A stretch of DNA of 37,003 nucleotides from Candidatus Makaraimicrobium thalassicum (GTDB lineage: Bacteria; Omnitrophota; Gorgyraeia; Tantalellales; Tantalellaceae), in assembly GCA_003644505.1 (NCBI GenBank), contig QNCM01000014.1:1-37003 (forward strand), written 5' to 3'. Of this stretch, positions 1 to 7,682 are shown one piece after another. Under the pieces are notes generated by a model, which saw only the letters and a list, made by a program, of their open reading frames with translations, made no database searches and was not told the DNA's origin. The position numbers and the translations under genes are program-made. The stretch's first letter is position 1. The number at the start of each line of letters is the position of its first letter.

Positions 1-140
1 ATAGCAAAAATGACATTAATCGATTTGAAATTCAAAAGCCCTATGTAAAAATCAAAACCCGCTAAAATTAAGGGTTACAGAACATCCATTTACTGATTTT
101 GTCATCAACGAGACAGTAGTGATTCAAATTACTTACTTAA

Positions 141-159
141 ATGTAAATGTGTAGACCTG
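141..159 (+). repeat. Copy of a 19-bp dispersed repeat
   Basis: The 19 bases ATGTAAATGTGTAGACCTG are identical to 34306-34324, the right arm of the palindrome near the far end of the window. Here they are followed by ACCCC and lie 13 bases before the ATG of the alkyltransferase gene. The repeat supplies an in-frame TGA (158-160) just ahead of that start. The rest of 1-172 is AT-rich with no gene or convincing promoter. That it belongs to a REP-like or transposase-associated family is inference. Confidence 0.75.
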
Positions 160-172
160 ACCCCTCATTAAA

Positions 173-469
173 ATGTATCGCAAAAAGATAAGAAATGATC
201 CGAACCTTACGGCCTTTCAGAAGAAAGTCCTGCTGGCGGCCCTGGATATCCCCAGGGGGGAAGCGCGGTCTTACTCCTGGGTAGCGGAAAGAACAGGTTC
301 TTCCCGGGCCTGCCGGGCTGTAGGGCAGGCTCTGGCGCTTAACCCTTATGCGCCGCATGTTCCCTGCCACAGGGTGATCTTATCTGACGGCTCGCTCGGC
401 GGTTACTCGGGAGGAACGGCTAAAAAACGGCGGTTGCTCAGAAAAGAAGGCATCGTATTAAAGAAGTAG
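173..469 (+). CDS. MGMT-type DNA alkyltransferase, DNA-binding domain only
   Basis: This 98-residue protein matches the C-terminal DNA-binding and active-site domain of O6-alkylguanine-DNA alkyltransferases, which move an alkyl group from guanine O6 to a cysteine in a suicide reaction. It has the PCHRV active-site motif with Cys65, a Tyr at 34, the helix-turn-helix segment RACRAVGQALALNP (residues 45-58), and a GGYSGGTAKK wing. Ogt and Ada proteins also carry an N-terminal domain that is absent here; alkyltransferase-like (Atl) proteins have this size but replace the Cys, which is kept. The start at 173 has no evident Shine-Dalgarno sequence and lies just after a dispersed repeat with an in-frame stop, so the gene may have lost its original 5' end. 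It ends 7 bases before the TatD fusion gene. Confidence 0.8.
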   Translation: MYRKKIRNDPNLTAFQKKVLLAALDIPRGEARSYSWVAERTGSSRACRAVGQALALNPYAPHVPCHRVILSDGSLGGYSGGTAKKRRLLRKEGIVLKK

Positions 470-476
470 GGTAATT

Positions 477-1850
477 ATGCGGCTGGTAGACACTCATTGC
501 CATCTGGATTTTCCGGAGTACAAAGATGACCTGGAACAGGTCATCGAACGCGCGGAGGCCGCGGGAGTCGTTCGTATGATCGTTCCCGGGACGGATATGG
601 CGAGCAGCGGGAAAGCCATAGGCCTGGCGGGGAAATATCCCGCGGTATTCGCTGCGGTCGGTATACATCCGCATGGAGCCGATAAAACAGACGCGGTGGG
701 AGTATCGCGTCTCAGAGACCTGGCCGCGGGGAATGATAAGGTCGTCGCCATAGGGGAGATAGGCCTGGATTATTTCAGGCGTTATTCAAAGATCGAAAAT
801 CAGAAACGCGTTTTTCGTAACTGCCTGCGGACCGCCAGGGACCTTGACCTGCCGGTGGTACTCCACAACCGTGATGCCGGGGTGGATTTTTTGCGTATTC
901 TTAAGGAAGCGGCCCCGGGCGTAAGAGGCGTCGTTCATTGTTTTTCCGCGGATACCGGCCTTCTCAAGCAGCTCCTGCAGCTGGAGATGTATGTTTCCTT
1001 TACGGGGAACATAACGTTCGGGAATGCCGGGGACCTGCGGGACGCGATAAAGCGCGTTCCCCTGGAGCGGCTGCTTCTGGAAACGGATTCGCCGTTCATG
1101 GCGCCCGCGCCTTTGAGAAGAAAAAGGAACGAACCGGGATATGTCCGCCATCTTCTGGATGTCTATGCGGGCATATACGGACTGACGCCGGAGGATATCG
1201 CGAGGATCACCACACATAACGCGAATCAGCTTTTCCGTCTCGGGATAGAGGAAAAGCCCATGGTGGCCTATCCCATAAGGGATTCCTTGTACCTCAATAT
1301 TACCAACAGATGCACCAACAGGTGCACGTTCTGCACCCGCGAATACTCCAGTTACGTGAAGGGGCATAATCTCAGGCTGGATATGGAGCCGACGACAGGG
1401 GAGATAATCGGCGCCATGGGGGATATATCAGGATACAGGGAAGTGGTCTTTTGCGGTTACGGTGAGCCTACGCTGCGCCTGGAGACAGTAAAGAAGGTCG
1501 CTTCTTTTGTGAAAGAAAAAGGCGGCAGGGTGCGTCTGGTGACCAATGGTGAGGGGAATCTTATTAGCGGCCGGCATATCGCCGGCGGGTTAAAAGGCCT
1601 TCTTGACCGCGTTTCGGTAAGTCTGAACGCGGCGGAGGCTGCGGGGTATGACCGCCTGTGCCGTCCGGTCTTCGGAGAGGCCGCTTACAGCGCTATCCTG
1701 GATTTTATCAGGGAGTGCAAGAGTGAGGGGATAGAGGTCGAAGTAACGTGTCTGGATATGGCGGGCCAGGACACCGTTTCCGGATGCCGCCGGATAGCGG
1801 AAGAACTCGGGGTCGCGTTCCGTCTTAGACGCATGAACGTGGTCGGATAA
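477..1850 (+). CDS. TatD-family metallohydrolase fused to a radical SAM domain
   Basis: A 457-residue two-domain protein. Residues 1 to about 258 are a TatD-type TIM-barrel nuclease: the metal-binding THCHLD motif (His7, His9), GEIGLDY, LHNRDA, VHCFSA and ETDSPFMAP follow in family order. Residues about 270-457 are a radical SAM domain with CX3CX2C at Cys279, Cys283 and Cys286 for a 4Fe-4S cluster, followed by the glycine motif FCGYGEPTLR. This matches the TatD-linked radical SAM proteins (TIGR04038-like), usually found beside or fused to TatD. TatD proteins are Mg-dependent DNases or deoxyribonuclease-like hydrolases; the radical SAM substrate is unknown. Both active sites look intact. It starts 7 bases after the alkyltransferase stop, so the two are probably cotranscribed. 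Confidence 0.88.
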   Translation: MRLVDTHCHLDFPEYKDDLEQVIERAEAAGVVRMIVPGTDMASSGKAIGLAGKYPAVFAAVGIHPHGADKTDAVGVSRLRDLAAGNDKVVAIGEIGLDYFRRYSKIENQKRVFRNCLRTARDLDLPVVLHNRDAGVDFLRILKEAAPGVRGVVHCFSADTGLLKQLLQLEMYVSFTGNITFGNAGDLRDAIKRVPLERLLLETDSPFMAPAPLRRKRNEPGYVRHLLDVYAGIYGLTPEDIARITTHNANQLFRLGIEEKPMVAYPIRDSLYLNITNRCTNRCTFCTREYSSYVKGHNLRLDMEPTTGEIIGAMGDISGYREVVFCGYGEPTLRLETVKKVASFVKEKGGRVRLVTNGEGNLISGRHIAGGLKGLLDRVSVSLNAAEAAGYDRLCRPVFGEAAYSAILDFIRECKSEGIEVEVTCLDMAGQDTVSGCRRIAEELGVAFRLRRMNVVG

Positions 1851-1855
1851 TATAA

Positions 1856-1872
1856 GGGGGCTGACCCCGGGG
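1856..1872 (+). repeat. Short GC-rich hairpin-forming sequence before the CPBP gene
   Basis: The bases GGGGGCTGACCCCGGGG contain a 4-bp stem (GGGG/CCCC around CTGA) and share CTGACCCC with the repeat at 157-164. It fills most of the 31-base gap between two genes. It may be a remnant of the same repeat family; the shared stretch is too short to prove it. Confidence 0.35.
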
Positions 1873-1881
1873 AATGGCAAT

Positions 1882-2988
1882 ATGAGAAAGATATCCGACA
1901 TTATAAGGCACAACAGGCTGTATGCCGTTCTTCTTGTTTTTATTATCGGCATAAACCTCGTTGCGTTCATGGGATGGATGGCCGAAAGGGCCGGGGAAAA
2001 AGCAGAAACGACTGTTACAGGGGTGCCCGTTCAGGATGAGTTAGCCGCCGGGCAGCAGGTCCGGCCGGCGGAAAGAACGCTCTTTGACAGCGAGGATGTA
2101 AATGCCCGGCGGGCAAAACTGGAAGGCCTCCTCAGGGAAAATCCGCTTTTGTCCATAGTTCTTGGCGTCCTTAACCTGATGGCGCTTTATGTGATATTCG
2201 TCGGCTTGATCCTGGATATGTATTTCCTCATACGCTGGCTGCGGAAAGAGCCGGTCAGGATACGGGTCGTGCGTCAGGAAAAGCCGCGCTGGAGTGTGGC
2301 CGATGTTGTGCGTGTGGCAATAATATTTGTAGCTTGCAGTTACATATTCGTTATTTTGCAGGGTTCTGTGACGGAAATTTTTCCCGTTCTTTCCAGCGGG
2401 AATTTCCGTATGGTCTTCAATACGGCCGTAATGAGCGTGGTAGGCATCAGCGTTATTCTATATTTTATCGTCAGGAAATACGGACATGGGATAAACGCCA
2501 TAGGCCTTAGTTTTAGGGGGTTTTTCCGTAACCTGCGCTACGCGTTCGTCGGTTATGTCGCGTTGATCCCTATCCTCTTTGCTATAATGCTGGCGATTTT
2601 TTTTGTGACGAAATGGCTGGGATATCATCCTCCCGTGCAGTCCATTGTGACGGTCTTTATAGAAGAAAAGGAGACCTCTGTTCTATGGTTCTCCGCGTTG
2701 TTCGTGGCTGTTTTTGGACCGGTCGCAGAAGAGATATTTTTTCGCGGTTTCATGTATACAGCTGTCAGGAAAAGGTGGGGTGTGTTCCGGGCCATGGTCG
2801 GCACATCCGCGGTATTTTCCTGTCTGCACACTCATGTCGTGGGATTTTTCCCCATAATGGCGCTTGGGCTGTTACTGGCGTACCTTTACGAAAAGACAGG
2901 TTCGCTTGCCGCTTCGATATCGGTGCATATAATGCATAACGTCGGGATGGTTATCCTGGTCTTTCTTGTAAGGTGCATTGGAACGTAA
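1882..2988 (+). CDS. CPBP-family intramembrane metalloprotease
   Basis: A 368-residue membrane protein with the three signatures of the CPBP (CAAX protease and bacteriocin-processing, Abi) family: EEIFFRG (Glu283-Glu284), FSCLH with His316, and HIMHN (His349, Asn353). These polar residues form the active site inside the membrane. There is an N-terminal membrane segment at about 14-34, a charged extracytoplasmic or linker stretch to about 90, and several more hydrophobic helices. The N-terminal extension before the protease core (about 130 residues) is long for the family. Family members process prenylated proteins, peptides or signalling proteins; the substrate here cannot be inferred. The ATG at 1882 lacks a strong Shine-Dalgarno sequence. 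Confidence 0.85.
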   Translation: MRKISDIIRHNRLYAVLLVFIIGINLVAFMGWMAERAGEKAETTVTGVPVQDELAAGQQVRPAERTLFDSEDVNARRAKLEGLLRENPLLSIVLGVLNLMALYVIFVGLILDMYFLIRWLRKEPVRIRVVRQEKPRWSVADVVRVAIIFVACSYIFVILQGSVTEIFPVLSSGNFRMVFNTAVMSVVGISVILYFIVRKYGHGINAIGLSFRGFFRNLRYAFVGYVALIPILFAIMLAIFFVTKWLGYHPPVQSIVTVFIEEKETSVLWFSALFVAVFGPVAEEIFFRGFMYTAVRKRWGVFRAMVGTSAVFSCLHTHVVGFFPIMALGLLLAYLYEKTGSLAASISVHIMHNVGMVILVFLVRCIGT

Positions 2989-3012
2989 ATACGCTTAAGA
3001 AGAGGAGAAGGC

Positions 3013-4074
3013 ATGCCGCAGGGAACTATCAGATGGAGAAACAACCGGGTCGAGCTTATCGACCAGAGGCTTCTTCCGGGAAAGACGCGTTACGTGGCGT
3101 GCACCACGGATAAAGATATCCGGGACGCGATAAAGATGATGAAGATCAGGGGCGCGCCGGCAATAGGTATAGCCGGCGCTTACGGTGCGTATCTTGGTGT
3201 CCGTAAGAGCCGTGCGGCGGGGTTCAGAAAGTTCAAGCTGGAACTGGAGGGGACAATAAAGCGCCTGGCCGCTTCGCGTCCTACGGCCCGAAATCTTTTC
3301 TGGGCGCTGGAAAGGGTAAATGCCCTGGTGGATGAAAATAAGGCGAGGCCCGTCAGAGAGCTGAAACGGTTGATCCTTGAGGCGGCGAACGCCATACTTG
3401 AAGAGGACGGGAAAATATGCCGTTCCATGGGACAGCATGGAAAGCGACTGATCGCCAAAGGGGCCAGGGTCCTGACCCATTGCAATGCCGGGGGTCTGGC
3501 AACCGGCGGATACGGCACGGCTCTTGGAGTGATCATGGCCGCCGGGAAAAAGATCCGCCGGGTTTACGTTGATGAAACGCGTCCGCGTCTGCAGGGAGCG
3601 CGCCTGACAATGTGGGAACTCATGGCTGCCGGCATCCCGGCCGTGCTTATCTGTGACAATATGGCGGCTTCGCTCATGGCGAAAGCTGAGATCGATGCGG
3701 TCATAGTGGGAGCCGACCGTATCGCGGCCAATGGAGATACCGCGAACAAGATAGGGACATATAACCTGGGTGTACTGGCGCGTTATCATAAAGTGCCGTT
3801 TTATGTTGCCGCGCCTTTTTCCACATTCGATCTTTCGACGGCTGACGGCGCCGCGATCCCGATCGAGGAACGTTCGGCCATGGAGGTTAAAAAGGTCAAC
3901 GGGAAATACATAACGCCGCGGAGCGCGGACGTGAAAAACCCCGCTTTTGACGTTACACCAGCGGGACTTATTTCGGCCATCATTACAGAACGCGGGATCA
4001 TCAAAAAACCGGACAAACGGAAGATAACGAAAATGATCGGTCCGATCTTTTCGATGCGGGATCGGAAGTCCTGA
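3013..4074 (+). CDS. mtnA: S-methyl-5-thioribose-1-phosphate isomerase
   Basis: A 353-residue protein of the MtnA/eIF2B-like family, which converts methylthioribose-1-phosphate to methylthioribulose-1-phosphate in methionine salvage. Visible family motifs are MKIRGAPAIGIAGAYG, LTHCNAGGLATGGYGTA with catalytic Cys157, ETRPRLQGARLT, VGADRIAANGDTANKIGTY with catalytic Asp235, and APFSTFD. Length is normal. A good Shine-Dalgarno sequence (GAGGAGA) precedes the ATG. No other methionine-salvage gene is nearby, so it may work with genes elsewhere or use related ribose-phosphate substrates. The last codons (MRDRKS) are encoded by a copy of the CGATGCGGGATCGG dispersed repeat, so the C-terminus has probably been reshaped. 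Confidence 0.92.
   Translation: MPQGTIRWRNNRVELIDQRLLPGKTRYVACTTDKDIRDAIKMMKIRGAPAIGIAGAYGAYLGVRKSRAAGFRKFKLELEGTIKRLAASRPTARNLFWALERVNALVDENKARPVRELKRLILEAANAILEEDGKICRSMGQHGKRLIAKGARVLTHCNAGGLATGGYGTALGVIMAAGKKIRRVYVDETRPRLQGARLTMWELMAAGIPAVLICDNMAASLMAKAEIDAVIVGADRIAANGDTANKIGTYNLGVLARYHKVPFYVAAPFSTFDLSTADGAAIPIEERSAMEVKKVNGKYITPRSADVKNPAFDVTPAGLISAIITERGIIKKPDKRKITKMIGPIFSMRDRKS
4052..4065 (+). repeat. Dispersed repeat CGATGCGGGATCGG, copy 1
   Basis: These 14 bases recur exactly at 29698-29711, with one change at 29713-29726, and 13 of them occur in both orientations at 14168-14203. This copy overlaps the final codons of mtnA. Each copy lies at a gene end or between genes, as expected of a REP-like element. 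Confidence 0.7.
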
Positions 4075-4105
4075 TTATTATGGTTGCAATTAAGGAGCTG
4101 ACTTT

Positions 4106-4162
4106 GTGAAAGAGAGGTTTGGATTATTCCGGGATAATCCAAACCTCTTTCGCAGTGAGTAG
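4106..4162 (+). other. Possible 18-codon leader ORF ahead of thiL
   Basis: A GTG at 4106 lies 8 bases after a clear Shine-Dalgarno AAGGAG (4092-4097) and opens an 18-codon frame that ends at TAG 4160-4162, 19 bases before the thiL ATG. The hairpin at 4113-4148 lies wholly within it. No strong ribosome-binding site precedes thiL itself, so reinitiation after this frame is possible. It could equally be a former thiL start region interrupted by a palindrome. No peptide function is recognised. Confidence 0.3.
4113..4148 (+). repeat. 15-bp-stem inverted repeat between mtnA and thiL
   Basis: The arms (4113-4127 and 4134-4148) are perfectly complementary over 15 bp, with the 6-base loop TCCGGG. Only three T residues follow the stem, so it is a weak candidate for an intrinsic terminator. 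It may instead be a mobile palindrome or an mRNA stability element. Confidence 0.7.
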
Positions 4163-4181
4163 AGCTGAACTATTACAAACG

Positions 4182-5078
4182 ATGAGAGAATTAAAACTGA
4201 TAGAAGAAATAAGAAAACGCGCCGGAAGCACCGGAAGAGGGGTGAAAGCCGGCATCGGGGATGACTGCGCCGTACTCAAGTATGACAGTAAGCGCTATCT
4301 TTTATGGGGCACTGACATGCTTGTGGAGGGGACGCATTTTCGGATCAAAGAAGCGTCTTACAGTAAGATCGGCCGGAAAGCTGTCGCGGTCAATATCAGC
4401 GATATCGCCGCTATGGGCGGGATCCCCAGGTATATTACGGTAACCATAGGGATCCCCGACAGGATGGGGCAGGCCGCGGTTCGTGATATTTATAAGGGGA
4501 TATTCCGCATATGCAGGGATCACGATATCAAGGTCGTGGGGGGAGATACTAACCGGTCCGCCCGACTTATAATCGATGTCTCCATCATGGGTTTTGTCGA
4601 GAAAGAACGGCTGGTGAAGCGCTCCGGCGCGGGAGAGGGAGAAGTCGTATTGATCACCGGCCCTGTCAGGGACGGCAGGAAAGAACATCTTGATTTTGTG
4701 CCGCGGCTGAAAGAAGCGCGCTTCCTTTCGCGGCGCTGTAACGTGAGTTCCATGATAGATGTTTCGGACGGGATTGCCCTGGATATGGGCCGTATATGTT
4801 CAGAAAGCGGAGTGGGATGCAGGCTGTACGCCAATGCCATCCCCCTTTCAAAAGGCCTGGTGCTCAGGGATGCCCTCTATTTCGGGGAGAGTTTCGAACT
4901 GTTATTCACCATGGGGATAAATGATGCAAGGAAGTTGTTCCTGGACATAAGATCGCGCCGGAGAAGGCCGGAATATTTTGTCATAGGAGAAGTAACGCGG
5001 AAGAGTGAGGGTATGCATCTTATAGAGGAAGAAGGACAGCCGCGGCCGTTGAGGATGGAAGGATTCCGGCATTTATGA
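4182..5078 (+). CDS. thiL: Thiamine-monophosphate kinase
   Basis: ThiL phosphorylates thiamine monophosphate to thiamine diphosphate with ATP. The protein shows GIGDDCAVL, the metal-binding TDMLVEGTHF, GRKAVAVNISDIAAMGG, VVGGDTNRS and MIDVSDGIALD, all in the order expected of the AIR synthase/ThiL fold. The ATG at 4182 gives 298 residues starting RELKLIEEI, as in other ThiL proteins; an upstream TTG at 4119 would add 21 residues encoded by the hairpin and is unlikely. The usual GGEDYELL motif reads FGESFELL, and the loop after LITGPV is shortened, so activity is probable but not certain. The stop overlaps the start of tsaE (ATGA). Confidence 0.88.
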   Translation: MRELKLIEEIRKRAGSTGRGVKAGIGDDCAVLKYDSKRYLLWGTDMLVEGTHFRIKEASYSKIGRKAVAVNISDIAAMGGIPRYITVTIGIPDRMGQAAVRDIYKGIFRICRDHDIKVVGGDTNRSARLIIDVSIMGFVEKERLVKRSGAGEGEVVLITGPVRDGRKEHLDFVPRLKEARFLSRRCNVSSMIDVSDGIALDMGRICSESGVGCRLYANAIPLSKGLVLRDALYFGESFELLFTMGINDARKLFLDIRSRRRRPEYFVIGEVTRKSEGMHLIEEEGQPRPLRMEGFRHL

Positions 5079-5539
5079 ACGGGGGAAAGACCATAACAAC
5101 TCATTCCCCGGAGGAAACGGTGGAGATGTCGTCCCGCCTGGCGGAAAACCTGCTGGAAGGCGATTTTATCGCTCTTATCGGTGACCTGGGCACCGGCAAG
5201 ACCATGTTCGTAAAAGGACTGGCCAAAGGACTGAGGATCAAAGATTATCTTTACGTGAACAGCCCGTCGTTCGTCCTGCTGAAGGAATATCACGGGAAAA
5301 AGCATCTGTATCATTTTGATGTTTACAGGCTTGATCCGGAGAGTTTTTGTGAGACACTTGATTATGAAAGATATTTTTACGGCAACGGTATTACCGTTGT
5401 TGAATGGGCGGATAAGATACGCGATGTTCTGCCGGAGGATTACCTGGAAGTCGGCATATTTTTTTCCGAGGATACTGAAAGACGGTTCGAATTCCGCGCA
5501 AGAGGGAAGAGGTCCGGTGCGGTCCTTGACAATATCTGA
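5075..5539 (+). CDS. tsaE: tRNA t6A biosynthesis ATPase TsaE
   Basis: A 154-residue P-loop protein of the TsaE (YjeE) family. With TsaB and TsaD it makes N6-threonylcarbamoyl-adenosine at position 37 of ANN-decoding tRNAs; TsaE supplies ATP hydrolysis to the complex. The Walker A motif GDLGTGKT spans residues 36-43, followed by NSPSFVLLKEY, LYHFDVYRL and VVEWADKI, all conserved in the family. Its start overlaps the thiL stop by four bases, and tsaB follows 16 bases later, so TsaE and TsaB are made together. Confidence 0.95.
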   Translation: MNGGKTITTHSPEETVEMSSRLAENLLEGDFIALIGDLGTGKTMFVKGLAKGLRIKDYLYVNSPSFVLLKEYHGKKHLYHFDVYRLDPESFCETLDYERYFYGNGITVVEWADKIRDVLPEDYLEVGIFFSEDTERRFEFRARGKRSGAVLDNI

Positions 5540-5555
5540 CCCGGGAATATAGGCT

Positions 5556-6284
5556 ATGAAAATATTGGCGTTTGATACATCGACGAAATTTTTGAGCATC
5601 GCGTGTCTTGAAGATGACAGCGTAAAAGCTGCGTTTCACGAAGATGTGGGCATACGGCACAGCGAAATCCTCATCCCCACCATAAAAGAAACAGTGGAAA
5701 GGCTCAACTGGCCTCTGGCGGAGGTCGAGCTTTTATGCGTGGGTCTGGGCCCGGGGTCTTTTACGGGACTGCGTATCGCGATCGCCACGGTTAAGGGATT
5801 AGCCGCGGTATTGCACAATAAAGTGGCAGGGGTTCCTACCATGGACGCTATCGTCGCGGGCCTTCCGTCGGCGATAGCGGAGGGATGCCCGGGGAAAAGG
5901 GCGAACTTGCGCAGGCTGGCCCCTTTTCTCGATGCCCGCAAAGGAAAGATATATACGTGCATTTATGATCGTTCCGGCGGCGAGCCCCAGAGGATCACCG
6001 ACTATCTTCTGGTAACAGTAGATGAACTTCTGGATAACCTGAAAGAAGAGGTGTTTTTCTTTGGGGACGCGGTGGCGAAGTATAAGAAAAAACTGGACTT
6101 CTGCCCGTTAGCCCTATATGCTGAAGATATAGACTGGTATCCAAGGGCTGTTGAGATAGGGCGTATCGGCTTCAGGAGATCCCTGAGAACAGCGGATGAT
6201 CCTGAGACTATCGATCCGTTATATCTGCATGCAAAGGAGTGCAATATTATAACAGGGACAGACGCGAAGCAGGGGAAAGTATAA
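5556..6284 (+). CDS. tsaB: tRNA t6A biosynthesis protein TsaB
   Basis: A 242-residue member of the ASKHA superfamily. TsaB dimerises with TsaD and is needed for threonylcarbamoyl transfer to tRNA A37. The N-terminus ILAFDTSTKFLSIA and the motif GLGPGSFTGLRIAIATVKGLA are diagnostic; VPTMDAI and LDARKGKIYT follow in family order. TsaB lacks the metal-binding histidines of TsaD, and none are seen here. The length is normal. The ATG at 5556 follows the tsaE stop by 16 bases without a strong Shine-Dalgarno sequence. Confidence 0.94.
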   Translation: MKILAFDTSTKFLSIACLEDDSVKAAFHEDVGIRHSEILIPTIKETVERLNWPLAEVELLCVGLGPGSFTGLRIAIATVKGLAAVLHNKVAGVPTMDAIVAGLPSAIAEGCPGKRANLRRLAPFLDARKGKIYTCIYDRSGGEPQRITDYLLVTVDELLDNLKEEVFFFGDAVAKYKKKLDFCPLALYAEDIDWYPRAVEIGRIGFRRSLRTADDPETIDPLYLHAKECNIITGTDAKQGKV

Positions 6285-6310
6285 CATGATAGCGAAGCGG
6301 GGTAGCTGAC

Positions 6311-7426
6311 ATGAGTTACAGGCCGACATGGGCGGAGATAAACCTGGATGCTCTCAGATGCAATCTGGCGCGCATCCGCGGGCTTCTTGACAGGGACGTG
6401 GAGATCCTGGGCGTGGTAAAGGCGAACGCCTATGGCCACGGTCTCTGCCGTGTCAGCCATGCCCTGGTCGAAGAGGGCGTTAATTATCTGGGGGTGGCCA
6501 CGGTCGACGAGGCTTTAAATTTGCGAAGATCCGGTGTTCAGGTGTCTGTGCTTGTCCTGGGTTCAGTGCTTGAGGAGGGGGCAAGGGCCGCTGTGGCGCA
6601 CGATATCACTCTGACATTGTGTGACCCCGGGATGTTAAAGGCTCTCACGGATATAGCAAAAAGAACAAAATTGCGTCCCAGGGTCCATATCAAGATAGAT
6701 ACCGGCATGGGACGGATCGGAGTATGGCACAGAGAAGCGATCGGCTTCATTAAAGAGGTTTACGAAACGAAAGAGATAGAGGTAGAGGGGGTCTATACGC
6801 ATTTTTGTTCAGCGGCGCGGGACAAAATGGTAACGCGCCTGCAGATCGGTTCTTTTGAGAAAGTCCTTAAGGATATGGCAGCTTTTGGCATTACCGTCAG
6901 GTACAAGCACGCAGCCAACAGTGTGGCTGTAGTTGACTGGAAAAGGTCGCATTTGAACCTGGTCAGGACGGGTATTCTCCTCTACGGTGTATATCCCAAA
7001 GAAACTTTTTACGGAAATTTTAAACTGGAACCGGTCATGAACCTGAAAACCAGGATCGTATATCTTAAAGAGACGCCTCCGGGCCGGTCAATAAGTTATG
7101 GAAGGACATATATAACCCAGAAACAGACAAAGATAGCTACTCTACCGATCGGCTATGCTGACGGTTATGGCAGAATACTGTCCAACAGAGCGGAAGCCCT
7201 TGTCAGGGGACAGCGTGTCAGGGTTGTAGGCATGGTGACGATGGATCAGACCCTTTTAGACGTAGGGCATATTAAGGACGTCAAGCCCGGGGATGAGGTC
7301 GTGTTGATAGGAAGACAGGGAGAGGCGGAGATCCCTGTCGAAAAAGTAGCCAAACTTTCCGGGACCATTCCTTATGAGATCCTGGCCGCGATAACAGACA
7401 GAGTGCCTCGTACTTACAAAGAATAA
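6311..7426 (+). CDS. alr: Alanine racemase
   Basis: A 371-residue PLP enzyme that interconverts L- and D-alanine for peptidoglycan. The PLP lysine is Lys37 in VVKANAYGHG, and the second catalytic base is Tyr263 in ISYGRTY. KIDTGMGRIGV, HAANSVAV, LPIGYADGYGR and MVTMDQTLLDV also match the family. Length is typical. The start at 6311 agrees with the usual N-terminus (RPTWAEINLDAL). It is the last gene before a 256-base gap that carries the ilv promoter, so it probably closes the thiL-tsaE-tsaB-alr unit. Confidence 0.95.
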   Translation: MSYRPTWAEINLDALRCNLARIRGLLDRDVEILGVVKANAYGHGLCRVSHALVEEGVNYLGVATVDEALNLRRSGVQVSVLVLGSVLEEGARAAVAHDITLTLCDPGMLKALTDIAKRTKLRPRVHIKIDTGMGRIGVWHREAIGFIKEVYETKEIEVEGVYTHFCSAARDKMVTRLQIGSFEKVLKDMAAFGITVRYKHAANSVAVVDWKRSHLNLVRTGILLYGVYPKETFYGNFKLEPVMNLKTRIVYLKETPPGRSISYGRTYITQKQTKIATLPIGYADGYGRILSNRAEALVRGQRVRVVGMVTMDQTLLDVGHIKDVKPGDEVVLIGRQGEAEIPVEKVAKLSGTIPYEILAAITDRVPRTYKE

Positions 7427-7563
7427 GCAAGCCGCATTTCTTGAAGATCCCCGCCAGAGTGTAACGTGTAACCGCCGGAGAGCAGACCATGAGCATAAAA
7501 TTGAAAGAAAACCGGGTAAAAAAGTGTCTATAATATTGGATGAACAGGGACTGGGCCGCAAGC

Positions 7564-7591
7564 TTGACAACATGTTCCGATGTGTTATACT
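7564..7591 (+). promoter_or_regulatory. Sigma70-type promoter for the ilv-leu operon
   Basis: TTGACA (7564-7569) and TATACT (7586-7591) are separated by 16 bp. Transcription would start near 7598, leaving a leader of about 85 bases before ilvB. A second TATAAT at 7641-7646 lacks a good -35 box. In the rest of the 7427-7682 gap I see no T-box, leader peptide rich in branched-chain codons, or terminator hairpin. Confidence 0.6.
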
Positions 7592-7682
7592 TATTAGACA
7601 TAATCGGTATTCCTGTTTTTGCTACGATCTAATGCCGTTATATAATAGGAAGTTAATATAATACCGGAGAAAGGGAAATAAA

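Noticed and set aside
786-1367. Long antisense frames over the TatD gene and similar frames on the minus strand elsewhere
   Set aside because: They are shadows of well-recognised plus-strand genes, and none shows a recognisable family motif.
7427-7682. T-box or leader-peptide attenuator before ilvB
   Set aside because: The 14-codon frame at 7489-7533 lies upstream of the promoter and has no run of Ile, Val or Leu codons; no T-box motif or terminator stem was seen.
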